NCBI RefSeq assembly: GCF_000519205.1
Contig: NZ_JAFB01000027.1
Location: forward strand, 17,914-81,913
DNA length: 64,000 nucleotides
Direction: 5' to 3'
Source: Amycolatopsis taiwanensis DSM 45107
GTDB taxonomy: Bacteria; Actinomycetota; Actinomycetes; Mycobacteriales; Pseudonocardiaceae
In this document: positions 15,756 to 23,529 of the stretch, one piece after another
Numbering within the stretch: position 1 is the stretch's first letter
Layout of the letters: every line of letters begins with the position of its first letter
The notes under the pieces: generated by a model
What the model was told of the DNA's origin: nothing
The model's database searches: none
Seen by the model: only the letters and a program-made list of their open reading frames with translations
Program-made: the position numbers and the translations under genes

Positions 15756-15907
15756 ACGCCGTGCTCGCCACCCTGGCAGCCCTGTCGCTCGGCGGCGGGC
15801 TGCTGGGGTGGATCTGGACGAAGAACTGGCGCGTCGGCGCGACCGGCCTCGTGATCATGTTCGTGATCGCGGTGATCGGCGGTCAGCTCGCGGGAGGCGG
15901 GTCATGA
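15752..15907 (+). CDS. Small two-helix membrane protein
   Basis: 51 residues from a GTG that overlaps the previous stop (GTGA). Two hydrophobic segments, VLATLAALSLGGGLLGWIW and VGATGLVIMFVIAVIGG, are separated by a short charged turn (TKNWR). It is likely an inner-membrane protein. Function unknown; small phage membrane proteins can act in exclusion or lysis timing. Confidence 0.6.
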   Translation: MNAVLATLAALSLGGGLLGWIWTKNWRVGATGLVIMFVIAVIGGQLAGGGS

Positions 15908-16140
15908 GCGGCTGCGGCTGCGCCTGCTCGTCGGGTGGCTTTTGCGGTGGCTGCGGTCACGCGGATTGCGGGGGTCGGGCGAAAGCCCGGCCCTCCGGCC
16001 CTGCCCCGGTGGCCAAGCGGTGCACCTGTCCGGTGCCGCACACGTCGCCGGACGATGCGGGCATCACCCGGCGCGATTGCCCGGAGCATGGTCGTCTGCT
16101 CCCGCCGTCGATCTACCGGCCTTCCGGTCCGGTGGCGTGA
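15904..16140 (+). CDS. Cysteine-rich small protein
   Basis: 78 residues from ATG at 15904, coupled by ATGA to the previous gene. The first 23 residues hold eight cysteines (MSGCGCACSSGGFCGGCG and following), with a second group CTCPVPH and CPEH. It probably binds metal, perhaps zinc. No family recognised. Confidence 0.55.
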   Translation: MSGCGCACSSGGFCGGCGHADCGGRAKARPSGPAPVAKRCTCPVPHTSPDDAGITRRDCPEHGRLLPPSIYRPSGPVA

Positions 16141-16472
16141 TGCGCGTGAGCCGGAAGTGGTGTCGTCGCGGCGGGGACCGTGCCCGCGACACCGTTGACT
16201 ACGCCGCCGCGTTGGCGGTGTCGGTGGTGGCTAGGGCCGTGACCGCGCGGCCCTGGCGCCGTCGTCGTGGACGGCACGCCGCGATGACGGTCGTGCGCTT
16301 CGACGGCGTGGTGGTGTTCGCCGATGGGCGGACCCACCTCGTCCGCATCACCCCGGAGCTTGTTCTCCAGTGGTGCGCCCCGAAATCCCAAATGGTCGAG
16401 GCCGAGGACGCGCTTCGGGCGATGTCCTCGGCGCTCGCCGCCATCCTCAAGCAAGACAAGGACGACCAATGA
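16140..16472 (+). CDS. Small protein with basic N-terminus, unknown function
   Basis: 110 residues from the ATG at 16140, which overlaps the previous stop (TGATG). The first 48 residues are Arg-rich and an internal ATG (MTVVRFDGVVVFADG) at about 16284 is an alternative start. The C-terminal part looks like a small beta-alpha protein ending in a charged helix. Unknown role. Confidence 0.5.
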   Translation: MRVSRKWCRRGGDRARDTVDYAAALAVSVVARAVTARPWRRRRGRHAAMTVVRFDGVVVFADGRTHLVRITPELVLQWCAPKSQMVEAEDALRAMSSALAAILKQDKDDQ

Positions 16473-16864
16473 GCGAACAGCTCAAGTTTGGCTATAACAA
16501 AGGGCTTCCGCCCGATGTGACGACCGCCTGGGGCTGCCGGGCGGTCGTACACCCCGACGGCTTCGGCCTCGATGTCCCGCCGGACCGTGAGTCCGGCTTC
16601 GGCGACTGGCACACGCTGATCGGCTACCTCCGCGACCACGACGGAGAAGGGTGGATCAGCAAGGCGACCATGATGTTCGCGTCCGGTGAGCTGTCGGTGC
16701 GCTCTGGCACCGAGGTCGTTCTGTTTGAGAACGACCGTGCCGTGATCAAGGCGAACCCTCAGCGCAGCCACGGCTACCTCTACGTCTGCGCTTACTGGAA
16801 GCCTGAGCCCGCCGGAAGCGATGGCCCGCCGGCCTTGCGTGAGCTGCTGCGGCTGGACGGGTGA
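16469..16864 (+). CDS. Hypothetical phage protein
   Basis: 131 residues, MSEQLKFGYNKGLPPDVTTA, ATGA-coupled to the previous gene. The composition suggests a globular soluble protein with several aromatic residues (WKPEP, GYLYVCAYW). I recognise no family. Confidence 0.6.
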   Translation: MSEQLKFGYNKGLPPDVTTAWGCRAVVHPDGFGLDVPPDRESGFGDWHTLIGYLRDHDGEGWISKATMMFASGELSVRSGTEVVLFENDRAVIKANPQRSHGYLYVCAYWKPEPAGSDGPPALRELLRLDG

Positions 16865-17106
16865 TGACGATGACGAAACCCGTGGACCCGCAGGAGGTGC
16901 GGGGGAAGATCGCCGCGCTGTTCGGCGGCCGTGCGGTCGAGTTGGCCGCTAAGGAAAACCCGCACTCGCGGGTGGACTACACCGACCCGGAGGTCGCCGC
17001 GCTCGCCGACATGGCGGGCGCCGATCTGGTCAGGGACTGGAACGAGGGCGACGGTAGCGCTGCCGCCCTGCTGTTCGAGATCGCCGACGAGGAGGGCTGG
17101 TCGTGA
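16861..17106 (+). CDS. Small acidic helical protein
   Basis: 81 residues from the ATG at 16861 (MMTMTKPVDPQEVRGKIAAL), overlapping the previous stop by 4 bases. It is acidic and helix-rich (VAALADMAGADLVRDWNEG) and lacks motifs. Unknown role in the small-gene operon. Confidence 0.6.
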   Translation: MMTMTKPVDPQEVRGKIAALFGGRAVELAAKENPHSRVDYTDPEVAALADMAGADLVRDWNEGDGSAAALLFEIADEEGWS

Positions 17107-17558
17107 GCCAACCGATCATCTGCAAGGTGTGCAACCTCGCGCTGGATGGGTTCACCAACGAGGAGGGCGTGACCTACCGGCACACGATCTCGGACGCGAT
17201 GGACGGCAAGGACATCAACCACGAACCGGTGCCGATCCCGGCTCCGCCAGGGTGGCGCGGTCACTGCGACTTCTGCACCGCTGGGGTGCCCAAGTTCGTT
17301 GTGCCCGCCCGGGACTTCACCCCGCCCAACGCGCCGAACGGGTTCAGCACGGGCGACTGGGCAGCGTGCGAGTGGTGCGCCCTGCTGATCGGCGCGGACC
17401 GCTGGCCGAGCGTCGTGAAGCGGGCCGCGAAGCACTTCCAGCGGCGGATGGGCTTCCCGATGCCGTCGAAGTCGCGGAAAGCCGTCCAGGCGCTGTACCG
17501 CACGCTCGCCGAGAACATCACCGGCCCGATCCGGCCGATCGAGGGAGACGAGTCATGA
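17103..17558 (+). CDS. Phage protein with CxxC pairs
   Basis: 151 residues from a GTG at 17103. Three Cys pairs (CKVC, CDFC, CEWC) suggest zinc binding. The C-terminal half (KRAAKHFQRRMGFPMPSKS) is basic and helical and could touch nucleic acid. No known family. Coupled to both neighbours. Confidence 0.6.
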   Translation: MSQPIICKVCNLALDGFTNEEGVTYRHTISDAMDGKDINHEPVPIPAPPGWRGHCDFCTAGVPKFVVPARDFTPPNAPNGFSTGDWAACEWCALLIGADRWPSVVKRAAKHFQRRMGFPMPSKSRKAVQALYRTLAENITGPIRPIEGDES

Positions 17559-17770
17559 GCCGAGAGATCCTGACGGGTCAGGAACCGGAGCCGGAGCCGG
17601 AGGCGCCTATCTGCCCAACGTGCAAGGAGCCGATCACCGGGGCCATGTTCGGGCCGCGCGAGGAGTGCTTGCGCTGCTTTGAGGCAGGCTTGCCGCCGAT
17701 CCCGCCGGAAGGTGTGGAGGAGACCGGCGAGTCCTGGTCGGACGTGTACGTGGGGGGTGGTGACTGGTGA
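17555..17770 (+). CDS. Small zinc-ribbon-like protein
   Basis: 71 residues, MSREILTGQEPEPEPEAPIC, with CPTC and CLRC pairs 20 residues apart, as in a zinc ribbon. The rest is Glu/Pro-rich. Coupled by ATGA upstream and GTGA downstream. Confidence 0.55.
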   Translation: MSREILTGQEPEPEPEAPICPTCKEPITGAMFGPREECLRCFEAGLPPIPPEGVEETGESWSDVYVGGGDW

Positions 17771-18186
17771 GCAGGACGCACTCGCCGACGCACCTGGGCT
17801 GCCAGACCTTCCGGTTCATGGTTTGGCAGTGGTGCATCACCACCGCCGAGGAGTTGATCCGGGCCGATGGGGAGGCTGCCGCGACCTTCTACCCGGAGGG
17901 CGGCATCACCACGCTGGATCAGTTCCTCCCGCTGGAGCCGGAGAAGCCGGGCTACATGCGGCTGATCCAGATCGAGGTCGACCACGACTACGCCATGACC
18001 CAGACCGACCTGACCAAGCCGATCATCGTCGCGCCGATCAAGCCGGAGAAGGGCGAGTACGGCGTGATCGTGATCGACGGCTGGCACCGGGTCGACCGGG
18101 CTCGTAAGGAGGGCCGCGAGCACTTGCCGGTCTACATGCTCTCCCCGGATGCCGAGCAGGCGTGCCGAATCCCGATCTTCATCTAG
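17767..18186 (+). CDS. ParB-like N-terminal domain protein
   Basis: 139 residues from a GTG overlapping the previous stop. The C-terminal half contains VIVIDGWHRVDRARKEG and LPVYMLSP, matching the ParB/sulfiredoxin-type catalytic signature (I-D-G-x-H-R). Phage ParB-like proteins are often linked to PP-loop (PAPS reductase-like) proteins; here one lies 4.3 kb away. CTP-dependent DNA binding or a nuclease role is possible. The N-terminal half is unfamiliar. Confidence 0.65.
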   Translation: MSRTHSPTHLGCQTFRFMVWQWCITTAEELIRADGEAAATFYPEGGITTLDQFLPLEPEKPGYMRLIQIEVDHDYAMTQTDLTKPIIVAPIKPEKGEYGVIVIDGWHRVDRARKEGREHLPVYMLSPDAEQACRIPIFI

Positions 18187-18212
18187 GAGGTGAACACCCC
18201 GTGACAGGCGAC

Positions 18213-18239
18213 AGCCCCGGTCGCGTAGCGGCCGGGGCT
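18213..18239 (+). terminator. Terminator of the small-gene operon
   Basis: AGCCCCGG and CCGGGGCT flank an inner part that extends the stem to about 11 bp with one G-T pair and a 5-base loop. It lies 27 bases after the ParB-like gene. No T run. Confidence 0.55.
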
Positions 18240-18260
18240 ATCGTGTCTTCCTGCAATCAG

Positions 18261-18277
18261 TTGTCAGCAAGACAGCA
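18261..18277 (+). promoter_or_regulatory. Leader box C upstream of the HTH gene
   Basis: TTGTCAGCAAGACAGCA matches boxes A and B at 16 of 17 positions. It ends 13 bases before the ATG at 18291 and runs directly into the ribosome site GGGAG. Confidence 0.65.
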
Positions 18278-18290
18278 GGGAGACCCCCGG

Positions 18291-18686
18291 ATGGTACGTG
18301 ACCCGCTTCTGCCCAAGTTGCTCTCGGTGACCGAGGCCGCCGACGTCCTTGGGCACAACCGGTCCTACGTACACCAGTTGATCAAAGAGGGCAGTTTGCC
18401 CGCCGGGAACGCGGGTACAACCGTGGTCCTGGCCGAGGCCACCGTGCTCCGGTACAAGGCCGGTGAGCGGTTCCCCTTCCCGACGCTGCTGGTCGTGCAT
18501 GTCTACGACGAGGACGCCGACGGCTGGACCGAGGCGAGCCGGACGGCGGTCGCGCCGGATTACGAGATGCCGGATGCGTTCCGCCTGGAGGACATCGCCG
18601 GGGTGGAGGGTCGGTCGTACCGCGTCGAGCTGCTGGACAACCAGGGCAAGACGCTCGGGATGAAGACCGTCGAGCCGACGAGCTGA
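18291..18686 (+). CDS. Excisionase-family HTH protein
   Basis: 131 residues from the ATG at 18291 (MVRDPLLPKLLSVTEAADVL). Residues 10-50 form a MerR/excisionase-type winged helix (LSVTEAADVLGHNRSYVHQLI, then GSLPAG). The C-terminal 75 residues are unfamiliar and beta-rich. It may be an excisionase or a regulator acting on the shared leader boxes. It stands alone between two terminators. Confidence 0.75.
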   Translation: MVRDPLLPKLLSVTEAADVLGHNRSYVHQLIKEGSLPAGNAGTTVVLAEATVLRYKAGERFPFPTLLVVHVYDEDADGWTEASRTAVAPDYEMPDAFRLEDIAGVEGRSYRVELLDNQGKTLGMKTVEPTS

Positions 18687-18701
18687 TAAGGGGGGTTATC
18701 A
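18684..18701. terminator. Small stem-loop between convergent operons
   Basis: TGATAA and TTATCA flank six G residues, overlapping the stop codon of the HTH gene. It lies in the 94-base gap between this gene and the end of the minus-strand early operon. Confidence 0.4.
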
Positions 18702-18780
18702 GGGTCCGGGGGCCTGCGGCCACACACTTCCGGACGATGACGACACCGATCTTGCACGCAGCTCAGCGCCTTGGCAAGTT

Positions 18781-19602
18781 TCAGGCGGCGTGTCGTGGCC
18801 GACTGACGTGGGTCAGCGCGAGGTCACGCACGTCGCCGAATCGATAGACCGGGCGGCCCCGGCCGTCGGTGCCGTGGGCGACGATCCGGCCCCGGTTCAC
18901 CCAGGAGTCCCAGGTGCCGCGCGGGATGGTCTTGTCCAGCAGCAGCCGAGCCCAGCCCAGCGCCACGGTCGCGGTGACCCGCAGGTCGGCCGCGTAGTCG
19001 ATCATCCAGTTGCGGCGTTCGTCCACGTCGTGTTCGGTGCCGCAGCTGCCGCACTGCACCCGGCTCGCGCCAGGGCGGGCGTAGAGGTGATCGGGACACC
19101 TGCCGCCCTCGACCTGCGCATCGCACGGCCCGGCGTAGATCCGGTCCGGTGGGCGATCGATGACCCGGCGGACGCGAGCGACGACGTGAGTGATTTCGTC
19201 GTACAGCTCGTCGGCCGCCGGGTGCAGTGCGAGCAGTCCGGGCAGGCCGACCATCCAGGCGACCGCGCCCGCGGTGGACCCGGCGGGCGGGAGCAGGTGT
19301 GGGTTGCACTCGTGCACGTCGCGCGCCCAGGTCGAGATCGTGTTCGCCAGCACCCAGCCGATCTCGCTGGCGGCTTCGTGGAACGGCATCGGCTGGGTGG
19401 CCGAGTGGGCGACCACGCCTGTGCCGGTGGACAGGACGCTCTGCCGGGACAGCGTGATGCCGAGTTCGGCGATCAGGCCGCGCCCGCCCTGGCCGTCGGT
19501 GGCCAGGGCGCGCAGGGCGGCCAATAGCTCGTCCAGGCAGCTTGAGCAGAGCATGTCGTTGGTCGGCCGAGTGCAGCCGGTGACACAGGCGTGCTCACCC
19601 AT
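18781..19602 (-). CDS. Phage DNA-binding protein with Cys motifs and C-terminal HTH
   Basis: 273 residues from the ATG at 19600-19602 (MGEHACVTGCTRPTNDMLC). The N-terminus has CVTGC and CSSC pairs, a middle part has CGSCGTEH, and the C-terminus (LLDKTIPRGTWDSWVNRGRI, then GRPVYRFGDV) resembles a MerR-like winged helix. Such proteins occur in early operons of Streptomyces and related phages; function unknown. It is last in the early operon and overlaps the preceding small gene by 8 bases. Confidence 0.65.
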   Translation of the reverse strand: MGEHACVTGCTRPTNDMLCSSCLDELLAALRALATDGQGGRGLIAELGITLSRQSVLSTGTGVVAHSATQPMPFHEAASEIGWVLANTISTWARDVHECNPHLLPPAGSTAGAVAWMVGLPGLLALHPAADELYDEITHVVARVRRVIDRPPDRIYAGPCDAQVEGGRCPDHLYARPGASRVQCGSCGTEHDVDERRNWMIDYAADLRVTATVALGWARLLLDKTIPRGTWDSWVNRGRIVAHGTDGRGRPVYRFGDVRDLALTHVSRPRHAA

Positions 19603-19765
19603 CGCGGCCACCGCTTTCGGCCGCCGACCAGACGGCGGCAGTGAGCAGCGCAGCGACACCGAGCACCAGCCACATCAGCTCGCCGGTCCAGATGGCGGCG
19701 ACGAGCCCGGCGATCAGCAGCGTGAACCCCACCGCGCCGAGCGTGGGCAGCGTGCGGCGGGTCAT
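19595..19765 (-). CDS. Small two-helix membrane protein
   Basis: 56 residues from the ATG at 19763-19765 (MTRRTLPTLGAVGFTLLIAG). Two hydrophobic stretches (GAVGFTLLIAGLVAAIW and LMWLVLGVAALLTAAVW) indicate an inner-membrane protein. Unknown role. It overlaps both neighbours by a few bases. Confidence 0.55.
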   Translation of the reverse strand: MTRRTLPTLGAVGFTLLIAGLVAAIWTGELMWLVLGVAALLTAAVWSAAESGGRDG

Positions 19766-19863
19766 GCGAACACCACCCACAGCAGCGCGAGCAGCACGAA
19801 CACGGCCACCGAGGTCACGAGCACCGCGACCTTGGCCCAGCACCGGGGCGGACGGTGGTTCAT
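19762..19863 (-). CDS. Single-span membrane peptide
   Basis: 33 residues from the ATG at 19861-19863 (MNHRPPRCWAKVAVLVTSVA), a basic N-terminus and one membrane span. ATGA-coupled to the nuclease gene upstream and overlapping the next gene by 4 bases, which is the main support. Confidence 0.5.
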   Translation of the reverse strand: MNHRPPRCWAKVAVLVTSVAVFVLLALLWVVFA

Positions 19864-20375
19864 GCGGCCTCGGCCTCCCCGTAGCCGGCCTGGTGCAGCA
19901 AGGTCACCAGGTTGGCCAGTTCCAGCCGCACGGGCATGGCGAGCGTCGGGTCGCTGACGTGTGCCACGTCGGGGTTGCGGACGGTTTCGATCAGCGCCGC
20001 GAGGTCTGCGGCGGGGAGCCACGCCCACCACACGCCGGGGTCGGACTTGCCGTCCCGGCGTTGGACGACCACGCCGTAGTCGGCCCCGGCCGCCACCGCC
20101 TGCTCGGTGGTCTCGGCGAGGATGCCGGTGATGTCCAGTGTGGACAGACTGCCGCGCGCTTTGACCTGCCAGACCAGGCCGGGCGTGCCCCGGATGTCGC
20201 CGAGGTCGGCAGAGACCCGGTCGGAGCTGCGCCAGCCGTTGTCGGACTTGCGCTCGGCGTCGGGCCAGCCGTGGACCCGCAGGTACCGGCCGACGTCGCG
20301 TTCGGCCCGGATGCCTTTCTCGCGGTTGGCACGGCCGATCTCGGCGCGAGTGCGTGCGGTTGTTCCCCTGCTCAC
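19860..20375 (-). CDS. PD-(D/E)XK nuclease, resolvase-like
   Basis: 171 residues from the GTG at 20373-20375, with AGGAAGG upstream. The longer frame to 20723 is Thr/Pro/Arg-rich and overlaps the initiator gene, so it is rejected. The core ERDVGRYLRVHGWPDAER, then DLGDIRGTPGLVWQVKARG, fits a PD-(D/E)XK fold with the acidic residue in GDI and lysine in QVK. Holliday-junction resolution or end processing next to RecT would make sense. The assignment to a subfamily is tentative. Confidence 0.7.
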   Translation of the reverse strand: MSRGTTARTRAEIGRANREKGIRAERDVGRYLRVHGWPDAERKSDNGWRSSDRVSADLGDIRGTPGLVWQVKARGSLSTLDITGILAETTEQAVAAGADYGVVVQRRDGKSDPGVWWAWLPAADLAALIETVRNPDVAHVSDPTLAMPVRLELANLVTLLHQAGYGEAEAA

Positions 20376-20406
20376 GGTGGTCCTTCCTCGTCGGTGAGCT
20401 GGTCGG

Positions 20407-21333
20407 TCATGACGCCTGCCTGTCGTCGTCGGGCGGGTCGGTCGAGCCGTGGTCCTTGCCCAGGGCGGCCCGGACCAGCGCCATGCCCCGGCGGGCGCGG
20501 TCGGCGGCGGTCGGGTCGTGGTGGCACAGGGCGGCGCCGACGTAGCCGGTCTGGTCGCACATGTCGCAGGCGGCGATGGCGTGCGCTCGGGTCTCGGCGC
20601 GCTGGTGCACCGCCTCCGCGCGGCGGACCTGCGCCTGTTCGGCAGCGTCGGCGTCCCAGCGTTCGCGGGCTTCGCGGGCTCGGGCACAGGCGCCGCACGG
20701 GGGCGGGTCCGGATCGTGCTCATGGTCGATGCAGCGATCTAGTGGGCGTTGCGGTTGAGGGTTTGGGGGCGGGGGTGGTTCCCGCGTGCTCGGCCGGTCG
20801 TCGGAGATCGAGCCTCGCGCGCGCGTTCCCTTCCCTTCCTTTCCTTTCCCTTCCTTTCCTTTCCCCGAGGTAGGACTACCGGAGGAGTCCCGTAGTCCTA
20901 CTGGAGAGCCGCTACCAGGGATTTGTGGATAACCGGCTGTTTTCTCCGGTAGTCCTCCGGTAGCGCTACCGTCGGGCTCCGGCGGAGGTACCAGAGCGCC
21001 ATTGGACGCGGGCGGAATCTTGGATGGCGTGGGCTTCTGGATGCTCTGGTGGTCGTCCCAATTAACGATCTCCAGGTACCGCCGACCGTCCACTTCGTAG
21101 CGCACAATGCGCCCATGGGCGGCCAGCGTCTCCAGGTCCTCTTCGATGTCCGCCAGGGACACGTCATCCAGCGGCCAGATGTCGCCCTTGATCAAGCGCA
21201 CGTTGTCCTTGGTGCGGCCTGCGTCGTCACAATGCGTCCACAGACCGATCCATGTCAGGCGCGCACGCAATGGCAGCGCCGACACGTCCTCGGACCGGAA
21301 GAAGCTCGGCTTGATCGTCCGGATACGTGGCAT
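20407..21333 (-). CDS. Phage replication initiator
   Basis: 308 residues. MPRIRTIKPSFFRSEDVSAL and TWIGLWTHCDDAGR are the well-known opening of actinophage replication initiators with an N-terminal winged helix. Residues about 150-185 are low-complexity, including GKGKEGKGKEGKG. The C-terminus holds CIDHEHD, CGAC and CDMC groups that probably bind zinc. The gene contains iterons, a DnaA box and inverted repeats and may carry the origin inside, as in lambdoid phages. A 12-codon frame (20372-20410) follows its stop and is not annotated. Confidence 0.8.
   Translation of the reverse strand: MPRIRTIKPSFFRSEDVSALPLRARLTWIGLWTHCDDAGRTKDNVRLIKGDIWPLDDVSLADIEEDLETLAAHGRIVRYEVDGRRYLEIVNWDDHQSIQKPTPSKIPPASNGALVPPPEPDGSATGGLPEKTAGYPQIPGSGSPVGLRDSSGSPTSGKGKEGKGKEGKGTRARGSISDDRPSTREPPPPPNPQPQRPLDRCIDHEHDPDPPPCGACARAREARERWDADAAEQAQVRRAEAVHQRAETRAHAIAACDMCDQTGYVGAALCHHDPTAADRARRGMALVRAALGKDHGSTDPPDDDRQAS
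20826..20932. other. Candidate phage replication origin inside the initiator gene
   Basis: A 41-base all-pyrimidine tract (20826-20866) contains two perfect 15-bp direct repeats (20831-20845, 20846-20860) with partial copies on both sides. Next to it are a 10-bp inverted repeat (GTAGGACTAC at 20870-20879, GTAGTCCTAC at 20892-20901) and the DnaA box TTATCCACA (20924-20932, minus strand). Iterons within the initiator gene recall the lambda origin. Confidence 0.5.
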
Positions 21334-21348
21334 TCCGGCCTTCCCCTG

Positions 21349-22158
21349 TTAGCTCGTTGGCTCGTCGGTGGGTGGGGTCTCCTCCTCGGGCGGTTCGGTC
21401 TCGATCACCTCCCCGTCCAGATCAGGCGTGATCTCGTCCAGCGCGTCGGCATCGAGGTCGGTCCGGACCGAGCCCTCGGCGGCGATCGCGCGGTTCATGA
21501 CGGTGGCCATGGGCAGCCACTTCGCGAGCTGGCGGACGGCGGTCTTGCGGGCCATCGCCTCCCAGTCGGTGACCCACGGCCCCTTCTTGCCCGCGCGGGA
21601 GCGGCCCCGGATGGCCTCGATCGCATCGACGCTCATGACCTCGAACTCCGCGCCGCCGTCGAGCAGCGTGGCGGCGGCGTAGACATCGGTGATGCCACCG
21701 CGGGCTCCGCGTGCGGGCTTGTGGATCAGGTCCGGGTGTAGGCCGTAGGCGTACTCGAACTCGTCTTCCTCATGCACGACGCGGGCCGAGATGTTGCGGA
21801 GCTGGCCGGAATTCCACGCGAGCTTGATCAGGCCCCGGTAGCCGGGGATGAACGTCACCTGGTCGCCGTAGGGCACCAAGTACGCCTCGCCCAAGGGGCC
21901 GGGCTCCAGGCCGAGCTGCGCCGAGGTCATCAGTGCGCCGAGCAGCGACTCGGGTCGGCAGCGCTGGAGGTCGTTGCTTTGGCGGACTACGGTCAGCGCC
22001 ACGCGGGTGAACCGTTCGGGGTCCAGGGCGGTTCCGGTGAGCGCGCGGGCGATCTCGGGTTTCTGCCGCTCGATGAGCGTGCGGAGGTCGCCCCCGCCGG
22101 CCGACGCGGTTCCGGTCTTCCTCTGGGCGAGCGCGGCCTTGGTGGTGGCGTTGCTTAT
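21349..22158 (-). CDS. recT: RecT-family single-strand annealing protein
   Basis: 269 residues. The core RPESLLGALMTSAQLGLEPG, then YLVPYGDQVTFIPGYRGLIK and MARKTAVRQLAKWLP, is diagnostic for RecT. The frame is open far upstream, but the expected start falls on ATA (22156-22158): IleSerAsnAlaThrThrLys in place of a usual Met, 8 bases after AGGAGG. It overlaps the stop of the exonuclease gene in the same way as ATGA junctions do. I therefore place the start on the non-standard ATA. It works with the upstream exonuclease in phage recombination. Confidence 0.85.
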   Translation of the reverse strand: MSNATTKAALAQRKTGTASAGGGDLRTLIERQKPEIARALTGTALDPERFTRVALTVVRQSNDLQRCRPESLLGALMTSAQLGLEPGPLGEAYLVPYGDQVTFIPGYRGLIKLAWNSGQLRNISARVVHEEDEFEYAYGLHPDLIHKPARGARGGITDVYAAATLLDGGAEFEVMSVDAIEAIRGRSRAGKKGPWVTDWEAMARKTAVRQLAKWLPMATVMNRAIAAEGSVRTDLDADALDEITPDLDGEVIETEPPEEETPPTDEPTS

Positions 22159-23150
22159 TCCTGATCCCTCCTGGCTGTCGTGTAGGTGAGGCGGCGGCGC
22201 GCTGGCCGTTCGGTGACGTACTGCGCGTACAGGTCGGGCTGCTCGGCGGCGAAGGACTCGTAGTCCACCGACCGGGTCGGCTTGGCCGGGGCCTTGTTGC
22301 TGGCGACTTTCTGCCCGTCGCGGTGGGCTTCCTCGGCCGAACCCATCGCCGCCCGCAGCTCGTTGTCGATGCCGGTCCGCTCGCCCTCGATCGCCTTGAG
22401 CTGTTCGGTCAGCTCGTGGCGGCGGGCGATGTGCTTGTCCCACAGCGGGTCCAGCTCGATCACTTCGTCGGGCACCGACGGCCAGCGCGACAGCGCCATG
22501 CGGGTGGTCTCGGAGGCATCCGGCGGCGGGGCCTCGTCGCGCTGGACATAGCCCCAGAACTCGCTCGCGCCGTCCACCAGGTCGCCGATCAGGTCGTCAT
22601 CGCGCTCGATCACCCGCTCCAGATAGGTGTTGGTGTCCAGCAGCGCCACCACGAAGGTCCGGGGCGCGTCGAGAATGCGCATGTACCACTGGATCTGGCA
22701 GATGTAGTGGATGGGCACCTCGTCCTCGGCCCACTGGGCGACAGCGCGGTACCCGCCGGTCTTGGCCTCCACGATCCCGGCCAACTCGCCGGAGGGATGC
22801 CAGGCCAGGCCATCGACGTTGCCCAGCATCCATTCGTGTTCGCGGTCGGCGTAGATGCCCTCGCCGCCGGTCAGGATGTATTCGGGGTGCCGCTCGTCCC
22901 ATTCCCGCAGCAGCACGGGTTCGAGCACCTGTCCCCAGTACATGCGCTCAGTCGCCGCGTCGTCGAAGTCCGGCTCGATCCGCCGGGTCTTCTCCAACCA
23001 GAGCTGGTAGGGCGTCTGCCACGGGTTGAGCCCGCAGGCGGCGGCCACATCGGAGCCGCCGAGCCCGAAGGTCCGGACGAAGGTCCAGTCCTCACGCGGG
23101 GCGTCGGCCGGGAGCACGACCGGCACGTCAAGGTGTCCGTGCTGGCTCAT
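22155..23150 (-). CDS. YqaJ-like exonuclease
   Basis: 331 residues from the ATG at 23148-23150, with GGAGGAG upstream. GLGGSDVAAACGLNPWQTPY is the family opening; the catalytic part has MLGNVDGLAW and GIVEAKTGG (D and ExK), then ICQIQWYMRIL. Members digest one strand at double-strand ends to load the annealing protein encoded next. The C-terminal 90 residues are a charged helix and tail. Confidence 0.88.
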   Translation of the reverse strand: MSQHGHLDVPVVLPADAPREDWTFVRTFGLGGSDVAAACGLNPWQTPYQLWLEKTRRIEPDFDDAATERMYWGQVLEPVLLREWDERHPEYILTGGEGIYADREHEWMLGNVDGLAWHPSGELAGIVEAKTGGYRAVAQWAEDEVPIHYICQIQWYMRILDAPRTFVVALLDTNTYLERVIERDDDLIGDLVDGASEFWGYVQRDEAPPPDASETTRMALSRWPSVPDEVIELDPLWDKHIARRHELTEQLKAIEGERTGIDNELRAAMGSAEEAHRDGQKVASNKAPAKPTRSVDYESFAAEQPDLYAQYVTERPARRRLTYTTARRDQE

Positions 23151-23178
23151 GCGCTCCTCCCCGCTGGGCGGTGCGCAG

Positions 23179-23529
23179 CTACCTGGCTGATATCGCTGAC
23201 CGGGGCGGGTTTTCGCAGACCCACCAGTGGTCCGGGCGTGCGCCGTCTTCCAAGGTCTCGATGAGTGCGCGCGGGACCTGGTGCCACAAGGCCCACGCCC
23301 GCCAGCACACGATGCCGCCAACCGGCTGCACCGAGACGCGCACGGCGGTCCGGTCGCAGGAGATCCAGTTCGACGTGAGCCCGAGACCCCAGCGGTCCGG
23401 GACGGGTATGTCGGTCAGCCAGATCAGCGATGCGCCCAGGAGGGGGTGCCGGTTGGGCCATAGCTCGCCGCTGCCGTGGATGCCACGGGCACCGTGGTTA
23501 CAGGTGAAGTGATAGAAGGCGCTGGGCAA
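23179..23529 (-). CDS. Conserved actinophage protein of unknown function
   Basis: 116 residues from a TTG directly after the previous stop. YHFTCNHGARGIHGSGELWP, LIWLTDIPVPDRWGLGLTS and CDRTAVRV recall a small protein frequent in actinophage early operons. The H-Y-F-T and G-x-L-x-P pattern is loosely like ADP-ribosyl or 2'-phosphotransferase folds, but I would not assign that. Located between exonuclease and zinc protein genes. Confidence 0.6.
   Translation of the reverse strand: MPSAFYHFTCNHGARGIHGSGELWPNRHPLLGASLIWLTDIPVPDRWGLGLTSNWISCDRTAVRVSVQPVGGIVCWRAWALWHQVPRALIETLEDGARPDHWWVCENPPRSAISAR

Noticed and set aside
20372..20410. 12-codon frame between the initiator and nuclease genes
   Set aside because: Overlaps the stop of the initiator gene but is too short to support without conservation data.
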